DNA of 64,000 nt from Pseudarthrobacter sp. L1SW (GCF_020809045.1 NZ_CP078079.1:3596001-3660000), one strand, 5' to 3'; positions 26,468 to 35,580 are shown, counted from the stretch's first letter. The notes: a model not told the origin generated them from the sequence alone. Numbers and translations are program-made.

Positions 26468-27070
26468 ATGATCATTGTCCTGACCGGAATTGACGGTTCG
26501 GGAAAGTCCACGGCCGCCCGAGCCCTGGTGTCAGCCGTTGAGGCCGACGGCTGCCGGGTGCTGCTGCTGAACAACCATGCGGGCAGGCGCAGCATGTCAG
26601 TCCTGGGTGCAAAGCTGGGGATCCGCCTGCCCGACCGCGTGGCGGACGCGATCGAGACCACATTCCGGGTGTGGAACGTGCTGGTAAACCATCTGCGGGC
26701 CAGCCGCTTTGACGGCCTGGTGGTAATGGACCGGCACCTGTACTGCCAGCTGGCCCTCCGCGGAACGAAAGGCCTGCGACGCGGCCGCCTCCTCCCGTGG
26801 CTGCTGGACGCGCTGCCCGCCCCTGCCGCCGTCGTGCACCTCGAGGTGGACCCGCGGCTGGCGCACCACCGCATCGTCTCGCGCGGGACGGACGCGGAGA
26901 CGCTGGATGACCTGGTCGCCTTCGACCGCGCCTACCGCCAGCTGCCGGAATACAGCAGCTTCCTGAAGGTTGACGCTTCGGCGCCCAGCCCCGAGCCCGC
27001 GCGGCGGCTGGCCGTCGTCGTCCGCCAGCTGAAGACCGCGGAGGCACAGGCGGCGCTCCAGAACGACTGA
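26468..27070 (+). CDS. Thymidylate kinase-like P-loop protein
   Basis: A 200-residue nucleoside-monophosphate-kinase-fold protein. The Walker A loop VLTGIDGSGKSTAARALV starts at residue 4, MDRHLYCQLAL corresponds to the DR motif of thymidylate kinases, and VHLEVDPRLAHHRIVSRG to the LDV-plus-arginine region. The usual Tmk lid and the FEG sequence before the P loop are altered (GIDGSGKST in place of FEGxDGxGKST). It may act on another nucleotide or small molecule. ATG 26468 follows GAGAGGAGG. Confidence 0.8.
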   Translation: MIIVLTGIDGSGKSTAARALVSAVEADGCRVLLLNNHAGRRSMSVLGAKLGIRLPDRVADAIETTFRVWNVLVNHLRASRFDGLVVMDRHLYCQLALRGTKGLRRGRLLPWLLDALPAPAAVVHLEVDPRLAHHRIVSRGTDAETLDDLVAFDRAYRQLPEYSSFLKVDASAPSPEPARRLAVVVRQLKTAEAQAALQND

Positions 27071-27081
27071 GCGGCACATCC

Positions 27082-27120
27082 GGGGAGGGCGGACGGACCC
27101 ACAGTCCGCCTGCCCTCCCC
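27082..27120. terminator. Imperfect GC-rich hairpin between convergent genes
   Basis: GGGGAGGGC plus GGAC (27082-27094) pairs with GTCC and GCCCTCCCC (27104-27120) with a small bulge. It lies between the kinase-like gene and the minus-strand lipoprotein gene. Confidence 0.55.
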
Positions 27121-27135
27121 AGGAGGCGTTAAGCG

Positions 27136-27984
27136 CTAGCGTGTTGCAGTAGGTGTAGCCGAGGACGTCGCGGACTCGGTCTCCGTCGGCGTAGGTGAGG
27201 CCGAACGGTCCGGTGAGGATGTGCTCGTTGAGCGGGACGTGCTGGTGGACGTCGGGCTGGAAGTCCCGCTGCCGCCGTCGGCCTTCTTCAGCACCTCGTT
27301 GATGAGGTCCTCAAGCTCCTTCTGGTCCGGGTCGCCGAGGTTCGCGCCGCTCTTGGTGGCCACCACCAGCAGCCGGCCCTGGGCAGCAGAAACCTGCATC
27401 AGCTTCTCCTGGTTCTCGCCGCTGCGGGTGCTCAGCGTGGCGAAGGTCTTCTCGGCCGCAGTCTCGGCCTTCAGTTCCTCGCTGTTGACCTCGTACTTCT
27501 GTCCCAGCGCCGAAACGGAGAACTTTGCGCACTGGTCCATCTTGCCGCTGATCCCGTCCAGGACCTCGACGGCGTCGGGCCCTTCGCTGCCCGACTGTGC
27601 GGACACGGTGCGGGGCTGGTCGCCCTCGGAAAGCGCGACGGCGACGCTTCCGCTCTCCACGGTATCCAGCAGCCCGGCCGTGGCGATGTCCTTGCAGTCC
27701 GCAGGATCCACGGTTGCGGTGCTCAGGAGCAGGTTGGCGATGTTTCCGCCCTGGTCCACCTGTTCCTTGGAGTACAGCTTCAGCTCGTTGCCGTCGTCGT
27801 CCTTCATGCCGGAGATCAGCTCGCGGAGCTCATCCTCGCTGTAGACCTTCGCCTCAGCCGTGGCGGAGGCAGACGCCGAAGTCGCCGAAGGGGAGGGGCT
27901 GGCAGCACCACCGCCGCCGCCCGTACAGCCGGCCAGCGCAATCATCGCTGCTGTCATCAATCCAAGCGCAGGAACTTTTCGCAT
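27136..27984 (-). CDS. Putative lipoprotein with Ser/Thr-rich tail
   Basis: A 282-residue protein with a lipoprotein signal peptide (MRKVPALGLMTAAMIALAGC, lipobox LAGC). A Gly/Ser/Ala spacer is followed by a globular region of about 180 residues with two cysteines (DPADCKDIATAG, KMDQCAKFSV) and a Ser/Thr/Pro-rich low-complexity tail of about 45 residues, which suggests surface exposure. The layout resembles mycobacterial LpqN/PknH-sensor-like lipoproteins but no family is certain. ATG 27984 lies 9 bases after AAAGGGG; an in-frame TTG three codons earlier is less likely. Confidence 0.75.
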   Translation of the reverse strand: MRKVPALGLMTAAMIALAGCTGGGGGAASPSPSATSASASATAEAKVYSEDELRELISGMKDDDGNELKLYSKEQVDQGGNIANLLLSTATVDPADCKDIATAGLLDTVESGSVAVALSEGDQPRTVSAQSGSEGPDAVEVLDGISGKMDQCAKFSVSALGQKYEVNSEELKAETAAEKTFATLSTRSGENQEKLMQVSAAQGRLLVVATKSGANLGDPDQKELEDLINEVLKKADGGSGTSSPTSTSTSRSTSTSSPDRSASPTPTETESATSSATPTATR

Positions 27985-28009
27985 CAGGTACAACCCCTTT
28001 GAAAATAGG

Positions 28010-28019
28010 AAGCATGCTT
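28010..28019. promoter_or_regulatory. AAGCATGCTT palindrome shared with two promoters at 60.35 and 61.31 kb
   Basis: The intergenic region between the lipoprotein and GntR genes has AAGCATGCTT followed on the plus strand by AGTGTTTCTAGCCT. The same core CTAAGCAT(G/A)CTTAG lies inside the spacer of the two duplicated promoters upstream of the secreted-protein genes. The shared core suggests one DNA-binding protein; function unknown. Confidence 0.4.
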
Positions 28020-28137
28020 AGTGTTTCTAGCCTAAGGGGTTTGGAGCGCTGAGCGAAATATCGGCGCGGTAACTTTTCTGGCGGATGCCCAGTCCAAGGG
28101 CCCGACACGAATGGTGCTGTATGGAATAATCCGAAGA

Positions 28138-28153
28138 AGTGGTCCTTACCGGA
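28138..28153. promoter_or_regulatory. DasR/NagR-like 16-bp operator before the GntR gene
   Basis: AGTGGTCCTTACCGGA matches 12 of 16 positions of ACTGGTCATAACCAGA at 29798 and resembles the DasR responsive element (A[CG]TGGTCTAGACCA[CG]T in streptomycetes). It lies 27 bases upstream of the GTG start, consistent with autoregulation by the encoded GntR protein. Confidence 0.6.
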
Positions 28154-28179
28154 CCGCTCCACCGATCGGAGGGGCAGAC

Positions 28180-28935
28180 GTGCCAGCCACAGCAGCAGGG
28201 AGCAGCGCCCCGTCGGCGGGACCAACCATCAACAACTCGCAGGTCCCCAAGCATGAACAATTGCGCCTGATCATCCTGAAGCTTGCCAAGGACGAGCTGG
28301 AGCCCGGCGCCCGACTGCCAAGCGAGCGGGCCCTTATGGACTCCTACGGCGTCAGCCGGATTACCGTCCGCGCCGCCATCGGCCGACTGGTCAATGAAGG
28401 GCACCTGGTCCGGGTTCCCGCAAAGGGCACTTTCGTGGCGGACTCCCCCGTGCAGTCCACCCTCCACCTGGCCTCCTTCACGCAGGAGATGGAAGCCATG
28501 GGACATGTTCCCAGCACCGTGGTGCTCGTGGCCGAGGCCTCCGCAGCCCCGGATGACACTGCGGAGGCGCTAAGCCTGGACCCAGGGTCAGAAGCGATCC
28601 ACCTCAAGCGCCTCCGGCTGGCAGACGGCCGTCCCGTAAGCGTTGACGATGCCTGGTACAACCCGGCGCATGCGGCGGGGCTGCTTGATATCGACCTGAC
28701 CGGCTCCGTATACAAGGCGCTGGCAGCGCAGTTCGGCCACCAAATCGACAGGGCACGGCAGAGCGTGCGTTCCGAGGGCGCCCCGGCGGACGTCGGGGCG
28801 CTCCTCGGAACGGGAACAGGTGCGCCGGTGCTGGCCTTCGACAGGGTGTCCTATTCAGGGCCCCTGGCCATCGAGCACTCGCGCTCCTGGTACCGCTCGG
28901 ACCGCTACTCGCTCACCATGGAAGTCCGGCTCTAG
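28180..28935 (+). CDS. GntR/HutC-family regulator, probable GlcNAc-responsive NagR/DasR homologue
   Basis: A 251-residue regulator: winged helix at about 20-85 (KHEQLRLIILKLAKDEL, LPSERALMDSYGVSRITVRA, GRLVNEGHLVRVPAKGTFV) followed by a UTRA ligand domain (LASFTQEMEAMGHVPSTVVL, IHLKRLRLADGRPVSVDDAW). UTRA members of this subgroup bind phosphorylated aminosugars. GTG 28180 follows GGAGGGG by 5 bases; the open frame extends upstream through the operator. It neighbours the GlcNAc PTS and nag genes and faces IIA convergently. Predicted to repress them and itself and to release DNA with GlcN6P or GlcNAc6P. Confidence 0.9.
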   Translation: MPATAAGSSAPSAGPTINNSQVPKHEQLRLIILKLAKDELEPGARLPSERALMDSYGVSRITVRAAIGRLVNEGHLVRVPAKGTFVADSPVQSTLHLASFTQEMEAMGHVPSTVVLVAEASAAPDDTAEALSLDPGSEAIHLKRLRLADGRPVSVDDAWYNPAHAAGLLDIDLTGSVYKALAAQFGHQIDRARQSVRSEGAPADVGALLGTGTGAPVLAFDRVSYSGPLAIEHSRSWYRSDRYSLTMEVRL

Positions 28936-28953
28936 GACCGCCCTGCCCGCGTT

Positions 28954-29412
28954 TTAGTCCAGCGAAAACAGGCCGGCGCCGGCCGTTACGGCACCGGTTG
29001 CCATGAGCGTTGCCGCGTCCGGCTTGGTATCAAGCACGACGACGGGACTCACCATCGAGTAACCGGCGGCCAAGGCGGCGGCGGGGTCCACATGCATTAC
29101 GGGCTCACCGGCGCCCACGGTGTCGCCCTGGGCGATCAGCAGCTTGAAGCCTTCGCCCTTGAGCTTCACGGTATCGATGCCCACATGGGTGAGCACTCCC
29201 CTCCCCGCTGACTCCACCACCACGAAGGCGTGCGGCAGGAGCTTGACGACTTTTCCGGCGACCGGGGACACGACGTCGAACACCTCCCCCGCCGGCGGCT
29301 CAACGGCCGCGCCGGAACCCACCATCTGGCCTGCGAAGACGGGATCGGGGACGTCCGACAAAGGAACAACGCTGCCGCTGATGGGCGCGTGGACAACAAG
29401 CGTTTCCGGCAT
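28954..29412 (-). CDS. PTS glucose/GlcNAc-family enzyme IIA
   Basis: A 152-residue IIA(Glc)-type protein. Both active-site histidines are present: LLPHAFVVVESAG and VLTHVGIDTVKLKGEGF. PISGSVVPLSDVPDPVFAGQ is the conserved N-terminal loop. It accepts phosphate from HPr and passes it to the IIB encoded immediately upstream; start and stop codons of the two genes overlap by one base. The stand-alone IIA could also serve other glucose-family permeases. Confidence 0.94.
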   Translation of the reverse strand: MPETLVVHAPISGSVVPLSDVPDPVFAGQMVGSGAAVEPPAGEVFDVVSPVAGKVVKLLPHAFVVVESAGRGVLTHVGIDTVKLKGEGFKLLIAQGDTVGAGEPVMHVDPAAALAAGYSMVSPVVVLDTKPDAATLMATGAVTAGAGLFSLD

Positions 29413-29642
29413 CAGAGCAGGTCCTCGATGTCTTCCGCCAGGTTGTCCGCTTCCGGGCCAACAATGACCTGGACTGCGGTGCCTGCTGCGAGGACGCCGT
29501 GGGCTCCGGCCGCCTTCAAAGTGGCTTCGTTGACCAGAGACCCGTCCTTCACCTCGGTGCGCAGGCGGGTTATGCAGGCCTCGACCTCCACGATGTTGGC
29601 CGCTCCGCCAAGGCCCTCAATGATCTTTTCTGCTTTGGACAT
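29412..29642 (-). CDS. PTS glucose/GlcNAc-family enzyme IIB
   Basis: A 76-residue IIB domain with the phosphorylated cysteine in IVEVEACITRLRTEVKDGSL and the C-terminal GTAVQVIVGPEADNLAEDI. It is encoded divergently from the IIC permease and overlaps the IIA gene, so IIA, IIB and IIC are all separate polypeptides here. ATG 29642 is the only sensible start. Confidence 0.94.
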   Translation of the reverse strand: MSKAEKIIEGLGGAANIVEVEACITRLRTEVKDGSLVNEATLKAAGAHGVLAAGTAVQVIVGPEADNLAEDIEDLL

Positions 29643-29797
29643 GGCTGCCCTTTCTGACGGTGCCCCGGGGAGCACTGCTTCAGCACCAGGACCGGCGGCC
29701 CAAGTGCGACCAATTATGTTCCCGTTCATCGGAACTGTCAGCGCCTGCCCTGTAGAAGTTCTACCTTGACATGCGCTCGTGGGATGAATCACACTGA

Positions 29798-29813
29798 ACT
29801 GGTCATAACCAGA
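29798..29813. promoter_or_regulatory. DasR/NagR-like 16-bp operator in the IIB/IIC divergent region
   Basis: ACTGGTCATAACCAGA contains the perfect inverted repeat CTGGT-N4-ACCAG and is a close match to known DasR sites. It lies in the 230-bp region between the divergent IIB and IIC genes. A second dyad, GTAGAA-N-TTCTAC at 29752-29764, is nearby. Confidence 0.7.
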
Positions 29814-29872
29814 CAGTACCGGCTGGAACCGTTTCTTCACAAGCCCCACCCGATCCCCGCAGAGGTGTAACC

Positions 29873-31123
29873 ATGTCAACGTCCGAGACCACCGCCCTGG
29901 CTCCAGAGAAGAAGCCGAACAGGGCCTTCGCAACCCTCCAGCGGCTGGGCCGCTGCCTGATGCTGCCCATCGCCGTCCTCCCCGCCGCCGGCATCCTGCT
30001 TCGCATCGGGCAGGCAGACCTGTTGGGCGCGATCCCCGGTTTCGAAGGCGGCGCAGCCGTCATCTCCGCCGCGGGCAACGCCGTCTTCACCTGGCTGCCG
30101 CTCATCTTCGCCGTCGGCATCGCCATCGGCTGGGCCAAGAAGGCCGACGGTTCCACCGCATTGGCAGCAGTGGTGGGATACATGGTGATTGACGGCGTCT
30201 TCAAGGCCATGTCCCCCCTGGTCCTGGCCGACCAGGTTGACCCCGCCGGCAAGCCCGCCATGATCAACTACGGCGTCCTGGCCGGCATTGTGGTGGGCCT
30301 GCTGTCCGCCATGCTTTGGCAGCGGTTCTACCGCACCAAGCTGCCGGACTTCCTGGGCTTCTTCAGCGGCCGCCGCCTGGTGCCCATCCTGACGTCCGTC
30401 ACCAGCCTGGCAGCCGGCGTCGTCCTTGCCCTGTTCTACCCGCTCTTCAACGCCGGGCTCTCGGCAGTGGGTGAAGCTGTAGCCGGCAACGCCGTGGCCG
30501 GTGGCGGCGTCTATGGTTTCGCCAACCGCATGCTCATCCCGGCCGGCCTGCACCACATCCTCAACTCCGCCGTGTGGTTCCTCATTGGCGACTACACCGA
30601 CGCCTCCGGCCAGCTGGTCCGCGGCGACCTGAACCGCTTCTTCGCCGGCGACCCCAGCGCAGGCATCTTCATGACCGGTTTCTTCCCTATCATGATGTTC
30701 GGCCTGCCGGCAGCAGCCCTTGCCATCTGGCGCCATGCAAAACCCAGCCAGAAGAAGGTGGTTGGCGGCATCATGCTCTCCACAGCCCTGACCGCATTCT
30801 TCACCGGCATCACCGAACCGCTTGAGTACTCCTTCATGTTCGTCGCTTTCCCCCTGTACATCGTGCATGCGGCCCTGACCGGAACGTCCATGGCCTTGGT
30901 GAACGCGCTCGACATCCACCACGGCTTCACCTTCTCGGCAGGCCTGATCGACTTCGTCCTCAACTTCGGCAAGGCGCAAAACGGGTGGCTCCTCATTCCC
31001 ATCGGCCTGGGCTACGCGGCGATCTACTACTTCCTCTTTTCCTTCGTCATCAAGCGCTGGAACCTGCGCACCCCGGGCCGCGAGGACGACGAGATCACCG
31101 TGGACACTGACGCCGCCAAGTAA
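29873..31123 (+). CDS. PTS N-acetylglucosamine-type enzyme IIC
   Basis: A 416-residue membrane permease of the glucose superfamily. [18 protein letters not shown] opens the first helix, [19 protein letters not shown] is the substrate-adjacent loop typical of NagE/PtsC, and [15 protein letters not shown] holds the conserved ITEP motif. It lacks fused IIA or IIB domains, which are encoded across the divergent promoter. With downstream nagB and nagA it should take up GlcNAc as GlcNAc-6-phosphate. Confidence 0.94.
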   Translation: MSTSETTALAPEKKPNRAFATLQRLGRCLMLPIAVLPAAGILLRIGQADLLGAIPGFEGGAAVISAAGNAVFTWLPLIFAVGIAIGWAKKADGSTALAAVVGYMVIDGVFKAMSPLVLADQVDPAGKPAMINYGVLAGIVVGLLSAMLWQRFYRTKLPDFLGFFSGRRLVPILTSVTSLAAGVVLALFYPLFNAGLSAVGEAVAGNAVAGGGVYGFANRMLIPAGLHHILNSAVWFLIGDYTDASGQLVRGDLNRFFAGDPSAGIFMTGFFPIMMFGLPAAALAIWRHAKPSQKKVVGGIMLSTALTAFFTGITEPLEYSFMFVAFPLYIVHAALTGTSMALVNALDIHHGFTFSAGLIDFVLNFGKAQNGWLLIPIGLGYAAIYYFLFSFVIKRWNLRTPGREDDEITVDTDAAK

Positions 31124-31178
31124 ATCGCGGCCGATCCCCGCACCAGCAAACTCCGCACCGGCAATCGAAAGCATTCGT

Positions 31179-31958
31179 ATGGAAATCGTTATCCTCCCGA
31201 CCTCCACCGACGTGGCCCGCGCGGCCGCAGACTCCATCGAGCAGCAGGTCCGCAGCAGCCCGACGGTCCTTGGCCTGGCCACCGGTTCAACGCCCCTCGG
31301 CGTGTACCGGGAACTCATCGGGCGGCACCGGAACGGCGGGCTGAGCTTTGCCGGCACCCAGGCCTTTCTCCTCGATGAGTATGTTGGACTGCCCAGCACG
31401 CATCCCCAGTCCTACCACTCGGTGATCCGGGAGGAATTCGTGGACAGTGTGGATTTCACAGCGGGTGCAGTGCATGGACTCGATGGGGTGGCGGCGGACC
31501 TCGAAGCCGAGGCTGCACGATATGAGGCTGCCATTGCAGCATCGGGCGGGGTCGACATCCAGATTCTGGGAATCGGAACGGACGGCCACGTAGGCTTCAA
31601 TGAGCCCATGTCCTCGCTGGCTTCCCGGACCAGGATCAAGACGCTCACGCAGCAGACCCGCCGGGACAACGCCCGCTTCTTCGCGGATCCCGTGGCCGTT
31701 CCGGACCACGTGCTGACCCAGGGCCTTGGAACCATCCGGGAGGCGCGGCACCTGCTCCTGCTGGCCATGGGTGAGGCCAAGGCGGAGGCCATCGCGGCTG
31801 CCGTGGAAGGTCCGGTGGCGGCACTGTGCCCTGCGTCCGCGCTCCAACTGCACCCGCACGTGACCGTCATGGTGGACGAGGCCGCGGCGTCCAGGCTCGC
31901 GCACCGGGAGTACTACCAGGACACATTTGGGCGGAAGCCCGCCTGGCAGGGGCTCTGA
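31179..31958 (+). CDS. nagB: Glucosamine-6-phosphate deaminase
   Basis: A 259-residue enzyme of normal length. [17 protein letters not shown] binds phosphate, [19 protein letters not shown] carries the catalytic aspartate, and [20 protein letters not shown] the active-site histidine loop. It turns GlcN6P into fructose-6-phosphate and ammonia. It is the second gene of the plus-strand GlcNAc operon. Confidence 0.97.
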   Translation: MEIVILPTSTDVARAAADSIEQQVRSSPTVLGLATGSTPLGVYRELIGRHRNGGLSFAGTQAFLLDEYVGLPSTHPQSYHSVIREEFVDSVDFTAGAVHGLDGVAADLEAEAARYEAAIAASGGVDIQILGIGTDGHVGFNEPMSSLASRTRIKTLTQQTRRDNARFFADPVAVPDHVLTQGLGTIREARHLLLLAMGEAKAEAIAAAVEGPVAALCPASALQLHPHVTVMVDEAAASRLAHREYYQDTFGRKPAWQGL

Positions 31959-31960
31959 CG

Positions 31961-32728
31961 GTGGCAGGCTTCCTGGGCGGGGCGAGGATGCCGCAGCTTG
32001 AGCTCGCGGTGGAAAATGCAGAGGGAGTGCGGCTCGCAGCGGCTGTTGGCGCCGCGCGGGTTGAGCTCTGCGCCGCACTCGCGGAAACGGACGGCATCAC
32101 ACCGAGTATCGGTATGGTGGAGCAGGCGTGCCGGGCGGGCGTCCCTGTCCACGTGCTGGTCCGCCCGCGCCCCGGCAGCTTCATTTACACGGATGAGGAG
32201 CTTGAGGTGCTCGAACGTGACGTAGAGGCGGTGGTGGACGCTGGTGCCGCGGGAGTCGTCGTGGGAGTTTTGGCGGACGACGGCGGCCCGGACGTTCCGG
32301 CGCTTCGGCACCTTTGTGGGGCAGCTCGCCGTCGTGATCCTGCTGTGGAAGTGACGTTCCACCGGGCGTTTGATGCTGCCCTCGCCGCGGGCACGGGCCC
32401 TGCGCACGCATTGGCCAGCTTGGAACGCGCCGGCGTGAACCGCGTCCTCACCAGCGGCGGAAGCCCCGACTGCGCCGCTGGACTTCCCATGCTGGCACGC
32501 TTGGTGGAGCTGGGACGCAGTCATGCGCCGTCGGTACAGATCATGGCGGGCGGCGGGGTGCGGCTGGAATTGATGGCCGCGCTGGTTCACAGCGGGGTCC
32601 ACGCCATCCACACGTCGGCGCGGGGGCTGGACCTTTCCGCAGGGACCAGGGCACGTGCCGCGGACCCGTCACTGGCTGCCGGAATGGCGGCAGCCCTACT
32701 GGAGGCCGGGCCATGGGCAAGGAATTGA
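31961..32728 (+). CDS. cutC: CutC-family TIM-barrel protein
   Basis: A 255-residue PF03932 protein: LELAVENAEGVRLAAAVGAA, RVELCAALAETDGITPSIGM, VHVLVRPRPGSFIYTDEELE, VTFHRAFDAAL and IMAGGGVRLEL are all typical. The family was named for copper homeostasis in E. coli, but this role is doubtful and its reaction is unknown. GTG 31961 has GGCAGGGG 8 bases upstream and lies two bases after nagB; ATG 31988, which directly abuts a GGCGAGG, is the alternative. Its 3' end overlaps nagA by 16 bases, placing it firmly in the aminosugar operon. Confidence 0.88.
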   Translation: MAGFLGGARMPQLELAVENAEGVRLAAAVGAARVELCAALAETDGITPSIGMVEQACRAGVPVHVLVRPRPGSFIYTDEELEVLERDVEAVVDAGAAGVVVGVLADDGGPDVPALRHLCGAARRRDPAVEVTFHRAFDAALAAGTGPAHALASLERAGVNRVLTSGGSPDCAAGLPMLARLVELGRSHAPSVQIMAGGGVRLELMAALVHSGVHAIHTSARGLDLSAGTRARAADPSLAAGMAAALLEAGPWARN

Positions 32729-33924
32729 TCCTCCGCGGCCGGGTGGTCTCCGCAACAATGGACATTACGGACGGCCTGGTAGCGGTCGACGGCGGACTGG
32801 TCACCTACGCCGGGCCGGCGTCGGAATTTCACGGCGAACTTGCGCCCATTGGCGAGGTGCCCAAGCGCATCATCCTGCCGGGCTTGGTGGACCTGCACTG
32901 CCACGGTGCCCATGGCTCGGACTTTTCCGAGGGATCGGTGGAAGGGGCCCGGGCTGCCGCCCGCTACCTGCACAGCCGCGGAACCACCACGTTGCTGGCG
33001 AGCCTGGTCACGGCGGCTCCCGCGGATCTTGTCCGGAACCTGGAAGTGCTGCGGGTCCTGGCAGAAGAAGGACTGCTTGCCGGGTCGCACCTGGAAGGAC
33101 CTTTCCTCTCCCCCGGGCAGTGCGGCGCCCATGATCCGGAGCTGCTGCTGGAACCCGACGCCGGGCTGATGGCCCAATTGTTGGAGGCGGCTGGACCTTC
33201 CCTGGCTTCCGTGACGCTGGCAGCCGAACTGCCGGGCGCGTCCGGACTGGTCGATCTGCTGGCGTTGCGGGGAATCATCCCATCCCTGGGGCATACGGGG
33301 GCAGACACCGCCGCCGCTTGTGCGTTCCTGGAGCGGGCAGCTGGGGGGCTTGCGGGGGCCACCAATCCCACCGGCCGGATCCGGCCGACCGTGACGCACC
33401 TTTTTAATGCCATGCCCAGCCTGCACCACCGCTCCCCCGGGCCGGTGTCCGCCAGCCTGAGTGCGGCCCACGCCGGAAACGCCGTGGTGGAACTGATTGC
33501 CGACGGCGTCCATCTGGCCCCCGAGACGGTCAAAATGGTGTTCGACCTGGTGGGGGCGGAAAACATCGCGCTGGTCACGGACTCCATGGCGGCGACTGGC
33601 TTGGAAGACGGCCAGTACCGGCTGGGCACGCTTGCGGTGACGGTTGACGGCGGCGTGGCCCGGGTGGACAGCAACAATGCGATCGCCGGCGGTACGGCGA
33701 CCTTGCTCGACGTCGTGCGGTCCACGGTGGCCGCCGGCGTCACCCTTCAGGAAGCCACGACGGCGGCCACGGCGGTTCCTGCGTCCGTCCTGGGATTATC
33801 TGCGCAGGCAGGCGACCTCCGCGAAGGCATGCCGGCCGACGTCGTCGTGGTTGACCCTGAGCTGACCCTGGCTGGAGTCCTGCGGCGGGGCGAGTGGGTG
33901 ACCGCGCTTCAGCGGTCCGCTTAG
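32713..33924 (+). CDS. nagA: N-acetylglucosamine-6-phosphate deacetylase
   Basis: A 403-residue amidohydrolase-superfamily enzyme. Metal and catalytic landmarks: LPGLVDLHCHGAHGSDFSEG, SHLEGPFLSPGQCGAHDPE, SLGHTGADTAAACAFLE, VTHLFNAMPSLHHRSPG and ALVTDSMAATGLEDGQY with the catalytic aspartate. It removes acetate from GlcNAc6P, feeding NagB. ATG 32713 lies within the end of cutC, so translation is probably coupled. Confidence 0.96.
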   Translation: MGKELILRGRVVSATMDITDGLVAVDGGLVTYAGPASEFHGELAPIGEVPKRIILPGLVDLHCHGAHGSDFSEGSVEGARAAARYLHSRGTTTLLASLVTAAPADLVRNLEVLRVLAEEGLLAGSHLEGPFLSPGQCGAHDPELLLEPDAGLMAQLLEAAGPSLASVTLAAELPGASGLVDLLALRGIIPSLGHTGADTAAACAFLERAAGGLAGATNPTGRIRPTVTHLFNAMPSLHHRSPGPVSASLSAAHAGNAVVELIADGVHLAPETVKMVFDLVGAENIALVTDSMAATGLEDGQYRLGTLAVTVDGGVARVDSNNAIAGGTATLLDVVRSTVAAGVTLQEATTAATAVPASVLGLSAQAGDLREGMPADVVVVDPELTLAGVLRRGEWVTALQRSA

Positions 33925-33967
33925 CGTCGCACCTCAAAATGTCAGACCCCAGTTAGAGGATGTTTCT

Positions 33968-35563
33968 ATGGGAAACGGCGCGGGGACTGACCCCGGGATC
34001 GCAGCGGGGACTGCAGCGGTGATGGAGGGCATTCACGCCTCCGTCGGTGCCCTTGACGCGCTGTTCCTTGAGGACGCTTCCCTGGACACGGCAGCCGCGG
34101 CCGGTGCCGGGGTTGATGCCCTGCAGCGCGCCTACGAGATCCGCCTGGAACGGCTGGCACAGACCAAGCGGATGGAAGCCCAGCTCGCCGCGCTCAAAGC
34201 CCGGGACACTGCCGAAGCCATCGAACTCCAGCACGCCATGACCCCACCCGGAGCGCCCGTGCACGAACGGGCCTACGCCGAAATGTCAGCGGTCGAGGAA
34301 ATCGCCGGGGTCCTGACCATCAGCTCCCCCGCCGCCGGGGCGCTCGCCACCTTGTCCCGGCAGCTCTGCGCCCTCCCGCTGGCCCTGGACGCCCTGGCCG
34401 CCGGGACCATCTCCTGGCAGCACGCCACAATCATCGCCGACGAAACCCACGGCCTCGGCCCCGCCGGCGCCGCCGCCCTCGTAGCCCACTTCCTGAACCC
34501 GGGCACGCCCCGCCCGGCCCGCGGCGCCGCACCCGGTGACCTCGTCCCGGCACGGTTCCGCGCCAGAGTCCGCACCTGGCGGGAACGCCACCACCCCGAA
34601 ACCCTCGAAAAACGCCACACCAAAAGCGCCGCCGACCGGCGCATGGAATACGCCCCGGACCGCGACGGCATGGCCTGGCTCTCCCTCTACCTGCCCGGCC
34701 ACACCGCAAACGCCATCTGGAACCGCACCACCGCCCTCGCCCGCGGCGCCCAAAACCCCAACGAACACCGCACCCTCACCCAACTCCGGCCCGACATCGC
34801 CGCACACCTCCTCCTCAGCACACCCAACACCCGCCACGCACACACCTGGGACGGCGGGCACACCGGGGACACCGCGGACGGCGGGCACACCGGGGACACC
34901 GCGGACGGCGGGGACAGCGGGGACCCTCTCAAGGGCGACGCAGCGGGCATCAGCAGCGTCCCAACACCCAAGGCAGACGTCCTTGTCACCGTCCCGGTAT
35001 TCTCACTTCTGGGCCTCACCGACGAGCCCGCCATGCTGGACGGCTTTGGTCCGATTCCCGCCACCATCGCCCGCAAACTCCTCACCGACGGCGCCAGCTC
35101 CTTCCACCGAGTCCTCGTCGACCCCCGCGACGGAGCACCACTGGACATCGGACGGACCAGCTACCGGCTCACCAAAGCCATGAAACACGCACTCCGCCTC
35201 CGCGACGGCAGATGCACCTTCCCCGGCTGCAACAACCACACCCCCGACAACGACGCCGACCACCTCACCGCCTGGCACAACGGCGGCACCACCGCCATCA
35301 ACAACCTCGGACAACTCTGCCCCAAACACCACCGCCTCAAACACAACAGCGGCTGGACACCAAGCCCGGCAACCACCAACGAACCACCCAGCTGGACCTC
35401 ACCCACCGGACGCCACTACACAGCCGAACACCACCACTGGGAACCACCACAATGGCCACCCGGGACACTCTCCACCGCAACACCCAGGCCCCTGCCACCC
35501 GCACGCCGGCCACCCCAAAAAAGCCCCCTCGAACACGCACTCCAAAACCTGCTGACCGGCTGA
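33968..35563 (+). CDS. DUF222-HNH endonuclease-like protein (13E12-repeat family)
   Basis: A 531-residue protein of a family present in many copies per actinobacterial genome. The DUF222 region spans roughly residues 30-330, and the C-terminal HNH nuclease fold reads CTFPGCNNHTPDNDADHLTA, then HNGGTTAINNLGQLCPKHHR, with the two CxxC/H pairs and the catalytic histidine visible. A 9-residue tandem repeat (DGGHTGDTA) sits between the two parts at 34850-34925. ATG 33968 follows AGAGGA. Such proteins are associated with repetitive and mobile DNA, but no mobility is seen here and function is unproven. Confidence 0.88.
   Translation: MGNGAGTDPGIAAGTAAVMEGIHASVGALDALFLEDASLDTAAAAGAGVDALQRAYEIRLERLAQTKRMEAQLAALKARDTAEAIELQHAMTPPGAPVHERAYAEMSAVEEIAGVLTISSPAAGALATLSRQLCALPLALDALAAGTISWQHATIIADETHGLGPAGAAALVAHFLNPGTPRPARGAAPGDLVPARFRARVRTWRERHHPETLEKRHTKSAADRRMEYAPDRDGMAWLSLYLPGHTANAIWNRTTALARGAQNPNEHRTLTQLRPDIAAHLLLSTPNTRHAHTWDGGHTGDTADGGHTGDTADGGDSGDPLKGDAAGISSVPTPKADVLVTVPVFSLLGLTDEPAMLDGFGPIPATIARKLLTDGASSFHRVLVDPRDGAPLDIGRTSYRLTKAMKHALRLRDGRCTFPGCNNHTPDNDADHLTAWHNGGTTAINNLGQLCPKHHRLKHNSGWTPSPATTNEPPSWTSPTGRHYTAEHHHWEPPQWPPGTLSTATPRPLPPARRPPQKSPLEHALQNLLTG
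34850..34925 (+). repeat. 27-base tandem repeat inside the DUF222-HNH gene
   Basis: Two perfect 27-base units (34850-34876 and 34877-34903), each beginning GACGGCGGGCACACCGGGG, plus a degenerate third unit to 34925. Each unit is nine codons and encodes DGGHTGDTA, so copy-number change would stay in frame. Confidence 0.85.
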
Positions 35564-35580
35564 GGCAACCGACGCAATGC

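Noticed and set aside
29876..31399. 507-codon minus-strand open frame opposite the PTS IIC gene
   Set aside because: Shadow of the IIC and nagB genes with Gly/Glu/His-rich nonsense composition; it would also run through the divergent promoter.
33968..35563. DUF222-HNH gene as part of a mobile intron or insertion element
   Set aside because: No terminal inverted repeats, target duplications or intron structure are seen around it; the gene lies in a normal operon-spaced setting.
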